Shown here: positions 33,265-42,384 of the stretch, one piece after another | Numbering within the stretch: position 1 is the stretch's first letter | How the letters are laid out: each line of letters opens with the position of its first letter | Assembly (NCBI RefSeq): GCF_000422385.1 | Contig: NZ_AULR01000001.1 | Coordinates: forward strand, 456,032 to 520,031 | DNA: 64,000 bases | Reading direction: 5' to 3' | From: Microbacterium indicum DSM 19969 | GTDB taxonomy: Bacteria > Actinomycetota > Actinomycetes > Actinomycetales > Microbacteriaceae | Translations under genes and position numbers: made by a program | Notes under the pieces: generated by a model | Told to the model about the DNA's origin: nothing | Database searches by the model: none | What the model saw: only the letters and a program-made list of their open reading frames with translations

Positions 33265-33954
33265 TCAGGATATCCGCCAGTCGACCGGATCCGCGCCCTG
33301 CTCCACGAGCAGCGCGTTCGCGCGGGAGAAGGGGCGGGATCCGAAGAACCCCCGGCTCGCGGAGAGCGGCGACGGGTGGGCCGACTCGATGCGCGGCGTG
33401 GATCCGAGGAGCGGCGCGAGCTGGCGCGCCTGCGCGCCCCACAGGATCGCGACGAGCGGGCCCCCGCGGGCGACGAGCGCGCGGATCGCGTGTTCGGTGA
33501 CGGCCTCCCATCCCCACCCCTTGTGCGAGGCGGGCGCGCCGGGCGACACCGTGAGGACGCGGTTGAGCAGCATGACGCCCTGATCGGCCCACGCCGACAG
33601 ATCGCCGTGCGGCAGCGGGTCGACGCCCAGGTCGTCGACGAGCTCGCGCGACATGTTCTGCAGCGAGCGCGGGATCGGGCGGACGTCGCGCTCGACCGCG
33701 AACGACAGCCCGATCGGGTGTCCCGGCGTCGGGTAGGGATCCTGCCCGACGATGAGGACCCTGACCCCCGAGAGCGGCCGCTGGAACGCCCGCAGCACGC
33801 GGTCGCCCGCCGGGAGGTACCCGCACCCGGCGGCCGTCTCCGCGCGCAGCCGGTCGCCGAGCGCCGCGATCTCGGGGCCGACGGGGGCGAGCGCCTCGGC
33901 CCAGCCCGCGTCGATCAGGCCGCGCTCGGCGAGCGCGGGGAGCGCGAGCGGCAT
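33265..33954 (-). CDS. ung: Uracil-DNA glycosylase
   Basis: Family 1 uracil-DNA glycosylase of 229 residues. The catalytic water-activating loop is [16 protein letters not shown] with Asp72; the uracil-binding LLNRVLTV and the C-terminal HPSPLSA loop with the catalytic His are in place. It removes uracil from DNA in base-excision repair. It begins 1 bp after the stop of the phosphoribosyltransferase gene, so these genes form one minus-strand operon. Confidence 0.97.
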   Translation of the reverse strand: MPLALPALAERGLIDAGWAEALAPVGPEIAALGDRLRAETAAGCGYLPAGDRVLRAFQRPLSGVRVLIVGQDPYPTPGHPIGLSFAVERDVRPIPRSLQNMSRELVDDLGVDPLPHGDLSAWADQGVMLLNRVLTVSPGAPASHKGWGWEAVTEHAIRALVARGGPLVAILWGAQARQLAPLLGSTPRIESAHPSPLSASRGFFGSRPFSRANALLVEQGADPVDWRIS

Positions 33955-33955
33955 C

Positions 33956-34465
33956 TCAGGCGCTGGCGGGGAGGCCGGCGTCCTCCTCGATGACCGAGCC
34001 CTGCGCCGACCACGGGAAGTTGATCCACCTGTCGGTGGCCTTCCACGCGAAGTCGGGCTGGATCACGGTCGACGGCTTCGTGTAGATCGTGACGGATCGC
34101 ACGTCGGCGCCCTTCTCGCGCAGGAGCTCGACCGCCATCTTGAGGGTGCGGCCCGAGTCGGCGACGTCGTCGACGAGCAGCACACGGCGCCCGTCGAGGT
34201 AGTTCATGTCGAGCTCGGGCGGCAGCACCTCGGGCGCGTCGAGGACCGTGCCGATCCCCGTGTAGAACTCCATGTTGATCGCGCCGCAGTTCTTGGCGCC
34301 GAGGCCGTACGCGATCGCGCCTGCCGGCAGCAGGCCGCCGCGCGCGATCGCGACGACCACCTCGGGGGCGAAGCCCGCCTTCACGATGTCGCGCGACAGG
34401 GCGCGCGTCGCGTCGCCGAAGCCGTCCCAGGTGAGCGTCTCGCGCTCGATGAAGTCGTCGGTCAT
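33956..34465 (-). CDS. Phosphoribosyltransferase
   Basis: A 169-residue type I phosphoribosyltransferase with the PRPP-binding loop [14 protein letters not shown] and an early ARGGLLPA loop. It resembles the xanthine/hypoxanthine group of actinobacterial purine phosphoribosyltransferases, but the base cannot be decided by eye. No membrane or signal segment. The ATG at 34465 lacks a strong ribosome binding site. It is 32 bp downstream of the SDR gene. Confidence 0.87.
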   Translation of the reverse strand: MTDDFIERETLTWDGFGDATRALSRDIVKAGFAPEVVVAIARGGLLPAGAIAYGLGAKNCGAINMEFYTGIGTVLDAPEVLPPELDMNYLDGRRVLLVDDVADSGRTLKMAVELLREKGADVRSVTIYTKPSTVIQPDFAWKATDRWINFPWSAQGSVIEEDAGLPASA

Positions 34466-34497
34466 GGATCTGTTCCTCGGGGGTCGGTCGGGTGCCG

Positions 34498-35271
34498 TCA
34501 GTCGGCGATCGTGAGGGGACCGCGGTGCACGAGATGCTGCGCGGCCTGCGCGACGGGGCGCAGGGTGACGAGGTCGAGGTTCACGTGCCCGGGGAGGCCG
34601 AGGCTGTACGCCACGACGTCGGCCACGTCGTCGGCCGCCAGCGGCCGGTCGACGCCCTCGTACACGGCGTCGGCCGCGCTCTGGTCGCCGCCGAGGCGCG
34701 TGAGCGAGAACTCCTCGGTGTGGACCATGCCCGGCGCGATCTCGATGACGCGGAGGGGCTCGCCCACGAGCTCCTGGCGCAGCGCGCTCACGAGCATCGA
34801 CTCCCCCGCCTTCGCGGCGTTGTAGCCCGCACCTCCGGGGTAGGCGACCTGCGCCGCCGTCGAGGTGAGGAAGAGCGTGTCGGCGTGCGTCGACTCGGCC
34901 TTCGCCGTCGCGCGCAGCTGCGGCAGGAGGGCCTTGACGAGGCGCTGCGCCGAGAGCGTGTTCATCTCGTACATGCGCAGCCAGCCGTCGGGGTCGCCGT
35001 TCTCGATGCGGTCGGTCCCGAGGGCGCCGCCCGCGATGTGGACGAGCGCGTGCACGGGCGCCTGCGACGTGAACGCGGCGAGCGCGTCGACGTCGGCCTG
35101 GCTCGTGAGATCCGCGGCGAAGGCCTCGGCCCCCGTCTCCGCGGCCAGCGCCTCGAGGCGGTCGGCGCGGCGCGCGACGCCGACGACGTCCCACCCGCGT
35201 TCCCGCAGCGCCACGACGGTCGCCCGCCCGATTCCCGAACTCGCACCCGTCACGACCGCACGTCTCACCAT
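34498..35271 (-). CDS. Short-chain dehydrogenase/reductase
   Basis: Classical SDR of 257 residues with the cofactor motif TGASSGIG (8-15) and the catalytic Ser...YNAAK set. A basic Arg pair after the second strand (ARRADR) favours NADP(H). The substrate is unknown. It begins a minus-strand operon with the phosphoribosyltransferase and ung and is divergent from metY. Confidence 0.92.
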   Translation of the reverse strand: MVRRAVVTGASSGIGRATVVALRERGWDVVGVARRADRLEALAAETGAEAFAADLTSQADVDALAAFTSQAPVHALVHIAGGALGTDRIENGDPDGWLRMYEMNTLSAQRLVKALLPQLRATAKAESTHADTLFLTSTAAQVAYPGGAGYNAAKAGESMLVSALRQELVGEPLRVIEIAPGMVHTEEFSLTRLGGDQSAADAVYEGVDRPLAADDVADVVAYSLGLPGHVNLDLVTLRPVAQAAQHLVHRGPLTIAD

Positions 35272-35364
35272 GGGCCAACGTTACCGCGCATGTCCGCGCG
35301 CTCGCCCACCGCGCGCGCGCCCGCGTAGCGTCGACGGCGAGAGAGATCCACCGAGGGGAATGAC

Positions 35365-36669
35365 ATGGCCGACACCTGGCGTTTCGAGACGCAGCAGATC
35401 CACGCGGGCGCTCAGCCCGACCCGACGACGGGCGCGCGCGCGACGCCGCTCTACCAGACCACCGCATACGTGTTCCGCGACTCGGACCACGCCGCCGACC
35501 TGTTCTCGCTCGCCGAGCCCGGCAACATCTACACCCGCATCACGAACCCGACCACGGCGGTCGCGGAGGAGCGGATCTCGACCCTCGAGGGCGGCACGGG
35601 CGCGGTCCTCGTGGCGAGCGGCCAGGCCGCCGAGACCTTCGCGGTCCTCAACATCGCGCAGGCGGGCGACCACATCGTCTCGTCGTCGTCGATCTACGGC
35701 GGCACGCACAACCTGTTCAAGTACACGCTCGCCCGCCTCGGCATCGAGGTCACGTTCGTCGAGAACCAGGACGACCCCGAGGAGTGGCGCCGCGCCGCCC
35801 GCCCGAACACGAAGCTGTTCTTCGCCGAGACGATCGGCAACCCGCAGGCGAACGTCCTCGACATCCGCCTCGTCGCCGACATCGCCCATGAGGCGGGCGT
35901 CCCGCTCATCGTCGACAACACGATCGCGACGCCGTATCTGATCCGGCCGTTCGAGTTCGGCGCCGACGTCGTCGTGCACTCGGCGACGAAGTTCCTCTCG
36001 GGGCACGGGACCGTCGTCGTCGGCGCGATCGTCGACGGCGGTTCGTTCCCCTGGTCGCAGAACGCCGACCGGTTCCCGGGCCTCACGGATCCCGACCCGT
36101 CGTACCACGGGCTCAGCTACACGGGCGCGCTGGGCGACGGCGTCGCCTACATCACGAAGGCGCGCGTGCAGCTGCTGCGCGACCTCGGATCCGCGGTCGC
36201 GCCGAGCAACGCCTGGCAGCTGATCCAGGGCATCGAGACGCTGTCGCTGCGCATGGAGCGCCACGTGCAGAACGCGCAGGCCGTCGCCGCGTGGCTCGAG
36301 CGCCACCCCGACGTCGCCGACGTGAACTACTCGGGCCTCCCCTCCTCGCCGTGGTACGAGGCGGCGCAGCGGATCGCGCCGCGCGGCCAGGGCGCCGTCC
36401 TGTCGTTCGAGCTCAAGGGCGGCGTCGACGCGGGGCGCACGTTCGTGAACTCGCTCGAGCTCTTCAGCCACCTCGCGAACATCGGCGACGTGCGCTCTCT
36501 CGTGATCCACCCCGCCTCGACGACGCACTCGCAGCTCACCCCCGAGCAGCAGCTCACGGCGGGCGTGACGCCCGGCCTCGTGCGCCTGTCGGTGGGCCTC
36601 GAGCACATCGACGACCTCACGGCCGACCTCGACCAGGCGTTCGCCGCCGCCCGCGCCGCGCGCGCCTGA
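35365..36669 (+). CDS. metY: O-acetylhomoserine sulfhydrylase (MetY)
   Basis: PLP enzyme of 434 residues, the length of MetY and not of the 390-residue cystathionine gamma-synthase. The Schiff-base lysine is Lys209 in HSATKFLSGHG; GGTHNLF and GNPQANVLDI are typical. It joins O-acetylhomoserine and sulfide to homocysteine in methionine synthesis. The ATG has GAGGGGAA upstream. A strong terminator follows. MetX, its usual operon partner, lies 781 bp downstream beyond two gene remnants. Confidence 0.95.
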   Translation: MADTWRFETQQIHAGAQPDPTTGARATPLYQTTAYVFRDSDHAADLFSLAEPGNIYTRITNPTTAVAEERISTLEGGTGAVLVASGQAAETFAVLNIAQAGDHIVSSSSIYGGTHNLFKYTLARLGIEVTFVENQDDPEEWRRAARPNTKLFFAETIGNPQANVLDIRLVADIAHEAGVPLIVDNTIATPYLIRPFEFGADVVVHSATKFLSGHGTVVVGAIVDGGSFPWSQNADRFPGLTDPDPSYHGLSYTGALGDGVAYITKARVQLLRDLGSAVAPSNAWQLIQGIETLSLRMERHVQNAQAVAAWLERHPDVADVNYSGLPSSPWYEAAQRIAPRGQGAVLSFELKGGVDAGRTFVNSLELFSHLANIGDVRSLVIHPASTTHSQLTPEQQLTAGVTPGLVRLSVGLEHIDDLTADLDQAFAAARAARA

Positions 36670-36677
36670 CCCCAGAA

Positions 36678-36716
36678 GACGGGCCCGCGCCGAGATCGTC
36701 TCGGCGCGGGCCCGTC
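36678..36716 (+). terminator. Terminator hairpin after metY
   Basis: A perfect 18-bp inverted repeat (36678-36695 and 36699-36716) with a 3-nt loop, 8 bp after the metY stop. Confidence 0.85.
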
Positions 36717-36730
36717 CTCCGTGCGCGGAG

Positions 36731-37084
36731 CTAAGGCCGGGCGACGCCCTCCCAGCGCGCGAGCGCCGTGCGGAAGGTCTCGGCCGCAGGCGCGCGCAGC
36801 TCGCCGACGCCGCGGGCGTCGCCCTCCGGCCCCCAGGCCGGCCAGCCGAGCGGCTCGCCCGTCACGAAGTCGACGACGATGCGGGTGATCTCGTCGTCGC
36901 GGCGGTCCTGCTCGGGGCCCTGGTCCGGCAGGTGCAGGCCCATGAGCGCGGGGACGTCGACGGCGTGCGACGCGATGGACCCGCCCGCCTCGCCGATGAG
37001 GAACAGGTGGGCGGATCCGCCCGCGCGCGCCTGCTCGTCCGCGAGCCGCGCCGACGTCAGGCGGTAGATGTAGTCGGTGAGCAT
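36731..37084 (-). pseudogene. C-terminal remnant of a carboxylesterase
   Basis: The minus frame from 37084 down to the stop at 36731 reads as the last ~117 residues of a type-B carboxylesterase: it starts YIYRLTSARLADEQARAGGS and continues through an SHAVDVPALMG block that resembles the TIDIPLLLGD block of the complete esterase encoded at 41046. The catalytic Ser and Glu regions, about 300 residues, are missing. It abuts the GntR remnant, and the junction lies within 37085-37123. I read it as a deletion relic. A short protein could still be made from ATG 37084. Confidence 0.7.
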
Positions 37085-37123
37085 CCGCTCGCGCAGCAGG
37101 CCGAGGTCGCCCTCGCCGACCGC

Positions 37124-37420
37124 ATGGAGGAGGCGTCGGACGCCGACGCCTGGCTGCAGCTGAACTTCGAGTTCCACACCGCGATCCACGAGCTCGCCGA
37201 GCGGCCGCGCACCGCCGCGATCCTGCGCTCGCTCCTCACCGCGGCCCTGCCCTACGCGCGGCGCAACGTCGGCGAGATGGGCGGCCGGGAGCAGGCGGAC
37301 CGCGACCATCACGCGATCGTCGCCGCCATCCGCGCGGGCGACGGCGACGAGCTCGCGCGCCTCCTCGTCGCGCACATGACCCAGGCCGAGGACCGCGTCG
37401 AGAGCTCGCTCCGCGACTGA
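37124..37420 (+). pseudogene. FCD-domain remnant of a GntR-family regulator
   Basis: From about 37110 to the stop at 37420 the plus frame encodes the C-terminal FCD effector domain of a FadR-type GntR regulator: NFEFHTAIHELAE, DRDHHAIVAAIRAGD and LLVAHMTQAED carry the typical His ligands. The N-terminal winged helix is absent; the sequence before it is antisense to the esterase remnant. ATG 37124 could start a 98-residue fragment. An intact ancestor would have been divergent from the esterase. Confidence 0.72.
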
Positions 37421-37450
37421 GTCGTAACCTGCCGCCCGCCGCACGGCAGA

Positions 37451-38662
37451 ATGGATCCGATGGACTGGCAGATCTCCGAGGACACGGTGCCCGCGGCGCC
37501 CGTGACGGAGGCCGACGCGCGCTCGATGGCGGGGCGCCCGCCGGCGACCGGCGCGTGGCAGGACGGCGACCACCCGGGCGAGCGCCGCTTCGCGTGGCTC
37601 GGCGCGTTCACGACCGAGCGCGGCGACACGCTGCCGCACATGCGCCTCGCCTACGAGACGTGGGGCGAGCTGAACGCCGATCGCTCGAACGCCGTCCTCG
37701 TGCTGCACGCGTTCACGGGCGACAGCCACGTGCGCGGGCCCGCGGGCCCCGGCCACGCGACCGCGGGGTGGTGGAACGACATCGTCGGGCCGGGCCTCGC
37801 GATCGACACCGACCGGTGGTTCGTCGTCGCCCCCAACATGCTCGGCGGGTGCCAGGGGTCGACGGGCCCCGCGAGCATCCACCCCGACGGCGATGCCTGG
37901 GCCTCGCGCTTCCCGTACCTGACGATCCGCGACCAGGTCGCCGCGACGGCCGCACTCGCCGACCGGCTCGAGATCGAGCGCTGGGGCGCCGTCATCGGCG
38001 GATCCATGGGCGGCATGCACGCCCTCGAGTGGGCCGTCACGCACCCCGACCGCGTCGGGCGCCTCGCCGTCATCGCCGCTCCCCCGGCCAACTCGGCCGA
38101 CCAGATCGCCCTCAACTCGACGCAGCTCGAGGCGATCGAGATCGACCCGGGCTTCCAGGGCGGCGACTACTACGAGTCGGGGCCCGGCGAGGGGCCGCAC
38201 CGCGGTCTCGCGCTCGCGCGCCGCATGGCGATGCTCAACTACCGCGGCATCGTCGAGCTCAACCGCCGCTTCCAGCGCTCCTGGCAGTCGGGCGTCAGCC
38301 CGCTCGGCCACGGCGGGCGCTTCGCCGTCGAGTCGTACCTCGACTTCCACGGCAACAAGTTCACGCGCCGCTTCGACGCGAACACCTACATCCGGCTCGT
38401 CGAGGCCATGGACTCGCACGACGTCGGCCGCGACAGGGGAGGCGTCGAGGACGCCCTCGCCCGCGTGACGGCGCCGACGCTCGTCATCGGCATCGACACC
38501 GACCGGCTCTTCCCGCTCGAGGGCCAGCACAGGATCGCCCGCGCGATCCGCACGACGATCCACGGCGACGAGGCGCGCGTGATCCGGAGCGACTTCGGGC
38601 ACGACGGGTTCCTCATCGAGACCGATGTGCTGAGCGATCACCTCCGCGAGCTGCTCGCGTAG
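37451..38662 (+). CDS. metX: Homoserine O-acetyltransferase (MetX)
   Basis: Alpha/beta-hydrolase-fold acetyltransferase of 403 residues with the nucleophile Ser185 in IGGSMGGMHALEWA, oxyanion region HAFTGDSH and the C-terminal Asp/His in FGHDGF. It acetylates homoserine from acetyl-CoA as the first committed step to methionine, supplying MetY. There is no clear ribosome binding site before ATG 37451 and a second ATG lies three codons in (37460). It is separated from metY by a terminator and two decayed genes. Confidence 0.95.
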   Translation: MDPMDWQISEDTVPAAPVTEADARSMAGRPPATGAWQDGDHPGERRFAWLGAFTTERGDTLPHMRLAYETWGELNADRSNAVLVLHAFTGDSHVRGPAGPGHATAGWWNDIVGPGLAIDTDRWFVVAPNMLGGCQGSTGPASIHPDGDAWASRFPYLTIRDQVAATAALADRLEIERWGAVIGGSMGGMHALEWAVTHPDRVGRLAVIAAPPANSADQIALNSTQLEAIEIDPGFQGGDYYESGPGEGPHRGLALARRMAMLNYRGIVELNRRFQRSWQSGVSPLGHGGRFAVESYLDFHGNKFTRRFDANTYIRLVEAMDSHDVGRDRGGVEDALARVTAPTLVIGIDTDRLFPLEGQHRIARAIRTTIHGDEARVIRSDFGHDGFLIETDVLSDHLRELLA

Positions 38663-38686
38663 GCGCCAGCGCGGCGCTCCGGCCCG

Positions 38687-39685
38687 TCAGGCGCTCCGCC
38701 GGATGACGACGCTCGGGTGCATCGGCGGCGCCTCGGGGGCCTCCTCGCCGCGGATCCCCGCCCCGATGACGCGCGCGAGGTGGGCGACGACCACCTCCTG
38801 CTCGTGGTCGATCGTCGTGAGCGGAGGATCGGCGAAGAGGGCGAGCGGGACGTCGTCGGCCCCGATGACGGCGAGGTCGTCGGGCGCGCGGAGCCCCGCG
38901 TCGCGCATCGCCGCGAGGAGGGCGAACGCGTAGTCGTCGCTGTACGCGCAGACGGCCGTCACGCGCCGATCGGGCTCCTCGGCCCACCAGCCGTCGAGCG
39001 CCTGGCGGATCGCCTCGGGCGTGAGATCCGCGCTCCGCACCTGCGGGCGGTCGATCCCGAGGTCGAGGCACGCGGCCTCCGCGCCCTCGATGCGGAGCCG
39101 GCTGAAGAGCTGGTCGTGCGCGGCGCGGGGCGCGAGGTAGCCGACGCGCCGGTGCCCCGTCGCGACGAGGTGCTCGACCTGGAGCGCGCCGACCAGGCTG
39201 CCGCGCGCGAGGACGGGATCGTCGTCGTGGTCCTCGTCCCAGAGCACGCCGTGCGCGACGAAGACGCCCGCGGCGCGCATCGACGCGCGCTCCCCGCGGC
39301 CGACGTCGTCGAGCAGGAGGACCGCCGCCGGCATGATCGCCTGCCAGAGGTCGCCGACGGGCATCCCCGGCTTGAGGCGGCGGATCACGGGCTGGAGGTC
39401 CACCTGCTCGAGGTGGTCCGTGAGCCGGTCGATGAAGCCCGACATGGCGTAGCCGAGCGGCCAGTCCGGCAGCACGATGAGCACGAGATTCGATCGACCG
39501 AGGCGCAGCGCCCGCGCGGCCGCGGACGGCGTGTAGTTCAGCTTCCGCGCCGCGTCGAGGACGCGGCGCCGGGTCTCCTCGGGGATCCGGCCGTGCGGCT
39601 TGTCGTTGAGCACATAGCTGACGGTCGCCTGCGACACCCGGGCTTCCTTCGCGACCTGGGCCGCCGTCACCCGGGGAGCTGCCAT
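38687..39685 (-). CDS. LacI family transcriptional regulator
   Basis: A 332-residue LacI/GalR repressor. The N-terminal HTH runs over about residues 6-26 (TAAQVAKEARVSQATVSYVL), followed by the hinge SAAARALRLGRS and a periplasmic-binding-type effector domain with VGYLAPRAAH and VIGADDVPLALFADPPLTTID. The inducer is unknown. It is divergent from an MFS transporter-esterase operon across an 86-bp region with a near-perfect 20-bp palindrome, so it probably represses that operon and itself. It appears to be leaderless (TAGGAT at 39692-39697). Confidence 0.93.
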   Translation of the reverse strand: MAAPRVTAAQVAKEARVSQATVSYVLNDKPHGRIPEETRRRVLDAARKLNYTPSAAARALRLGRSNLVLIVLPDWPLGYAMSGFIDRLTDHLEQVDLQPVIRRLKPGMPVGDLWQAIMPAAVLLLDDVGRGERASMRAAGVFVAHGVLWDEDHDDDPVLARGSLVGALQVEHLVATGHRRVGYLAPRAAHDQLFSRLRIEGAEAACLDLGIDRPQVRSADLTPEAIRQALDGWWAEEPDRRVTAVCAYSDDYAFALLAAMRDAGLRAPDDLAVIGADDVPLALFADPPLTTIDHEQEVVVAHLARVIGAGIRGEEAPEAPPMHPSVVIRRSA

Positions 39686-39691
39686 GGGCCG

Positions 39692-39697
39692 ATCCTA
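39692..39697 (-). promoter_or_regulatory. -10 box TAGGAT, leaderless promoter of LacI gene
   Basis: On the minus strand TAGGAT ends 6 nt before the ATG at 39685. Confidence 0.5.
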
Positions 39698-39732
39698 CCC
39701 AGCGGGCCGCCCCGCAAGCCGGGGCGTATGCT

Positions 39733-39752
39733 GTGCTTATACGTATCAGCAC
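39733..39752 (+). promoter_or_regulatory. LacI-type operator
   Basis: A 20-bp palindrome GTGCT-T-ATACGTAT-C-AGCAC with one mismatched pair, centred on CG as LacI-family sites are. It lies 20 bp before the MFS start and 48 bp from the LacI start. Confidence 0.75.
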
Positions 39753-39771
39753 TCCCGACGACGAGAGACCC

Positions 39772-41049
39772 ATGACCCGCACGCCGCACGACTCCCCCGC
39801 CCTCGCCCCTGCACCTCCGGCTCCCGCCGAGCGCGTGGGCCCGGGCTTCGTCCTCGTCTACGCGCTCGCGTCGTTCGGCGCCCTGCTCGTCTTGCTGACG
39901 CCGTCGCTCGAGAGCCTGGCGCTGCGGATCGACACGATGGTCCCGGCCGACGAGGCGCCGAGGATCCTCGGGGCCGTGCTGACGACGGGCCTGCTCCTCC
40001 AGGTCGTCGCGCTCCCCCTCGCCGGCCGCGCGAGCGACCGCACCCGCTCGCGGCTCGGGCGGCGACGGCCGTGGATCGCGGCGGGCGCCGCGGGCCTCAT
40101 CGCCGGCGGTTGCGTGATGGCGTTCGTTCCCGGGCTCGCGGGCCTCATCGCGGGCTACGCGATCGTCTCGATCGCCGGCAGCGCCTGCGTCGCCTCGCTC
40201 CTCGCCGTGCTCTCGGACCGCGTACCGGTCGCGCAGCGCGCCTCGGTCTCGGCCTTCATCGGGCTCGGGACGGTGCTCGCCCTCGTCGTGGGCTCGGTGA
40301 TCGTCGCGGCCCTCCCCCACGACTCCGACGGCATGTTCCTCGTCCCCGCGCTCGTCGGCGCGTTCTTCCTCGTGCTCTTTACCGTGCTCGTGAAGGAGCG
40401 CAGCTCGCGCGACGACGCGCCGATCCCGGCGCAGAGCCTCCGCGACGTCCTGTCGACGTTCTGGGTGGATCCGCGCCGGCACCCCGACTTCGGCTGGGCC
40501 TACCTCAGCCGCTTCCTCCTGCAGCTCGCCTACGCGTTCCTCACCACATACCAGGCGTACTACCTCATCAGCCACCTGGGGATCGCGGCCGACGCCGTCG
40601 CCGGGCACGTCCTCACGGGCACGCTGCTGCTCGCCGGCGCGACCGTCGTCTCGAGCGTCGTCGCGGGCCGCCTCTCCGACGTCCTCGGGCGCCGCAAGGT
40701 GTTCGTCATCACGGCCGCGTTCATCACCGCCGGCGCGCTACTGCTCATAGCCGGGGCCGGCGACCTCACACTGTTCTTCGTGGGGCTCGTGACCGGAGGC
40801 ATCGGCTACGGCGGCTACACGGCCGTCGACCTGGCGCTCGCGACCGACGTGCTCCCGAACCCCGACGACGCGGCGAACGACCTCGCGATCTTCAACACGG
40901 CTTCGACGCTGCCTCAGGCGCTGGCCCCGGCCGTCGCGCCCGTGATCCTCGCGATCGCGGCGCAGTCCTATCCCGGCCTGTACATCGTCGCGGCGGCGGT
41001 CGCCGTCGTCGGCGGCTTCGTCGTGTTCCGCGTCCGGAGCGTGCGATGA
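39772..41049 (+). CDS. MFS transporter
   Basis: A 425-residue major facilitator with twelve predicted helices. The loop 2-3 motif is GRASDRTRSRLGRRRPW and the second-half copy is GRLSDVLGRRKV, the doubled MFS signature. It resembles the sugar-symporter-like MFS proteins (GRRRPW), so it may import a glycoside or ester. The start ATG 39772 follows the operator; a GTG-like longer start was not used. It is coupled to the esterase gene by an ATGA overlap. Confidence 0.9.
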   Translation: MTRTPHDSPALAPAPPAPAERVGPGFVLVYALASFGALLVLLTPSLESLALRIDTMVPADEAPRILGAVLTTGLLLQVVALPLAGRASDRTRSRLGRRRPWIAAGAAGLIAGGCVMAFVPGLAGLIAGYAIVSIAGSACVASLLAVLSDRVPVAQRASVSAFIGLGTVLALVVGSVIVAALPHDSDGMFLVPALVGAFFLVLFTVLVKERSSRDDAPIPAQSLRDVLSTFWVDPRRHPDFGWAYLSRFLLQLAYAFLTTYQAYYLISHLGIAADAVAGHVLTGTLLLAGATVVSSVVAGRLSDVLGRRKVFVITAAFITAGALLLIAGAGDLTLFFVGLVTGGIGYGGYTAVDLALATDVLPNPDDAANDLAIFNTASTLPQALAPAVAPVILAIAAQSYPGLYIVAAAVAVVGGFVVFRVRSVR

Positions 41050-42365
41050 GCACGGCGGCCCCGCGCTTCGACGCGCCGGGCGGGCCCGTGATCGGCTGGC
41101 GGGACGGGGCCGTGATCCGTGCCACGGGGATCCCCTATGCCCGCGCCGACCGCTTCGGACGGCCGACGCCGGTCGCCGACCGCACCGAGCCCCTCGTCGC
41201 CGAACGCTGGTCGCCGCAGGCGCCGCAGCCAGCCGACCCGATCGCCGACGCGATGTTCGGCGCCGACCCGCGCGGCCTCGGCGTCGACGAGGACTGCCAG
41301 CGCCTCTCGATCACGATGCCCGCCGCGCCCGCCGAGGCGCCGCGGCCCGTCATGGTCTGGATCCACGGCGGCGGCTTCGTGACGGGCACGGGCGACGCCG
41401 CCGTCATGGACCCCGCGGCCCTCGTCGCCGAGCAGGACGTCGTCGTCGTGACCGTCGGGTACCGGCTCGGCCTGCTGGGCTTCGTCGAGACGCCCCACGG
41501 GCCGCACGCGAACCTCGGCCTCCTCGACCTCGTCGAGGCGTTCCGCTGGATCCGCCGCAACATCGCCGCGTTCGGCGGCGACCCGGCCTCGGTGACGGCG
41601 TTCGGGCAGTCGGCGGGGGCCGCGGCGATCGCCGACCTCATGGCGACCGCGGGCGCGGCCGACCTGTTCTCGCGCGCGATCCTGCAGAGCGCGCCGCTCG
41701 GGATCATGCGGGGGCGCGCCCGGCTCGAGCGCGCGCTCGCCGACGCGGCGGGGTCGCTCCGCCCCGACTCCTCGCTCGACGTCGTCGCCGCCGTGCAGCA
41801 GGAGGTCATCGCGGCGGGCGCCAGCTTCGGCCTGCGCGGCGCGATGCCGATCGCGCCGCAGTACGGGCACGCGCCGCTCCCGCCCGAGAGCTGCGTCGAC
41901 GCCGCGCTCGCGTCGGTCGCGCGCGACATCGACGTGTTCGTCGGCAGCACATCGGAGGAGGCGCGGTTCTTCCTGCCTCAGCTGCCCGGCGTCGGCACGT
42001 GGTCGCGGATCCCCGTCGTCGGCCGGATGCTCGAGCGCCTCGTCGTCGCATTCTGCACGCGTGCCGTCTACGGCCGCGGCGCGCGGGGCTTCGCGCGGCG
42101 GCACCGCCGCGCCGGCGGGCGGGCGAGCACCTACGTCCTCTCGTGGGCGGCGCGGGGCAACCCGATCGGGGCGGCGCACACGATCGACATCCCGCTGCTG
42201 CTCGGCGACGAGGCCGCTTGGTCCGGTGCGCAGCTCGTCGCGGGCACCCCGTACGCCGAGATCGCCGCCGACGGCCGCCGCATGCGCGCGCTCTGGGCGC
42301 GATTCGCGCGGGGTGGGCACCTCGGCGCTGACGACGCACTGCCCTTCCTCGCGATCCGGGGCTGA
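41046..42365 (+). CDS. Carboxylesterase family protein
   Basis: Type-B carboxylesterase/lipase of 439 residues. The oxyanion hole is in WIHGGGFV, the nucleophile elbow is FGQSAGA with Ser189, and the DIDVFVGSTSEEARFF region carries the acid. There is no signal peptide, so it acts in the cytoplasm, probably on the compound brought in by the MFS transporter. It is the second gene of the LacI-controlled operon. A remnant of a related esterase lies at 36731-37084. Confidence 0.92.
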   Translation: MSTAAPRFDAPGGPVIGWRDGAVIRATGIPYARADRFGRPTPVADRTEPLVAERWSPQAPQPADPIADAMFGADPRGLGVDEDCQRLSITMPAAPAEAPRPVMVWIHGGGFVTGTGDAAVMDPAALVAEQDVVVVTVGYRLGLLGFVETPHGPHANLGLLDLVEAFRWIRRNIAAFGGDPASVTAFGQSAGAAAIADLMATAGAADLFSRAILQSAPLGIMRGRARLERALADAAGSLRPDSSLDVVAAVQQEVIAAGASFGLRGAMPIAPQYGHAPLPPESCVDAALASVARDIDVFVGSTSEEARFFLPQLPGVGTWSRIPVVGRMLERLVVAFCTRAVYGRGARGFARRHRRAGGRASTYVLSWAARGNPIGAAHTIDIPLLLGDEAAWSGAQLVAGTPYAEIAADGRRMRALWARFARGGHLGADDALPFLAIRG

Positions 42366-42384
42366 CCCCGGGGCTCCGCGCGGG

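Noticed and set aside
36932..37123. Upstream part of the GntR frame as a real N-terminus
   Set aside because: It is antisense to the esterase remnant and has no helix-turn-helix.
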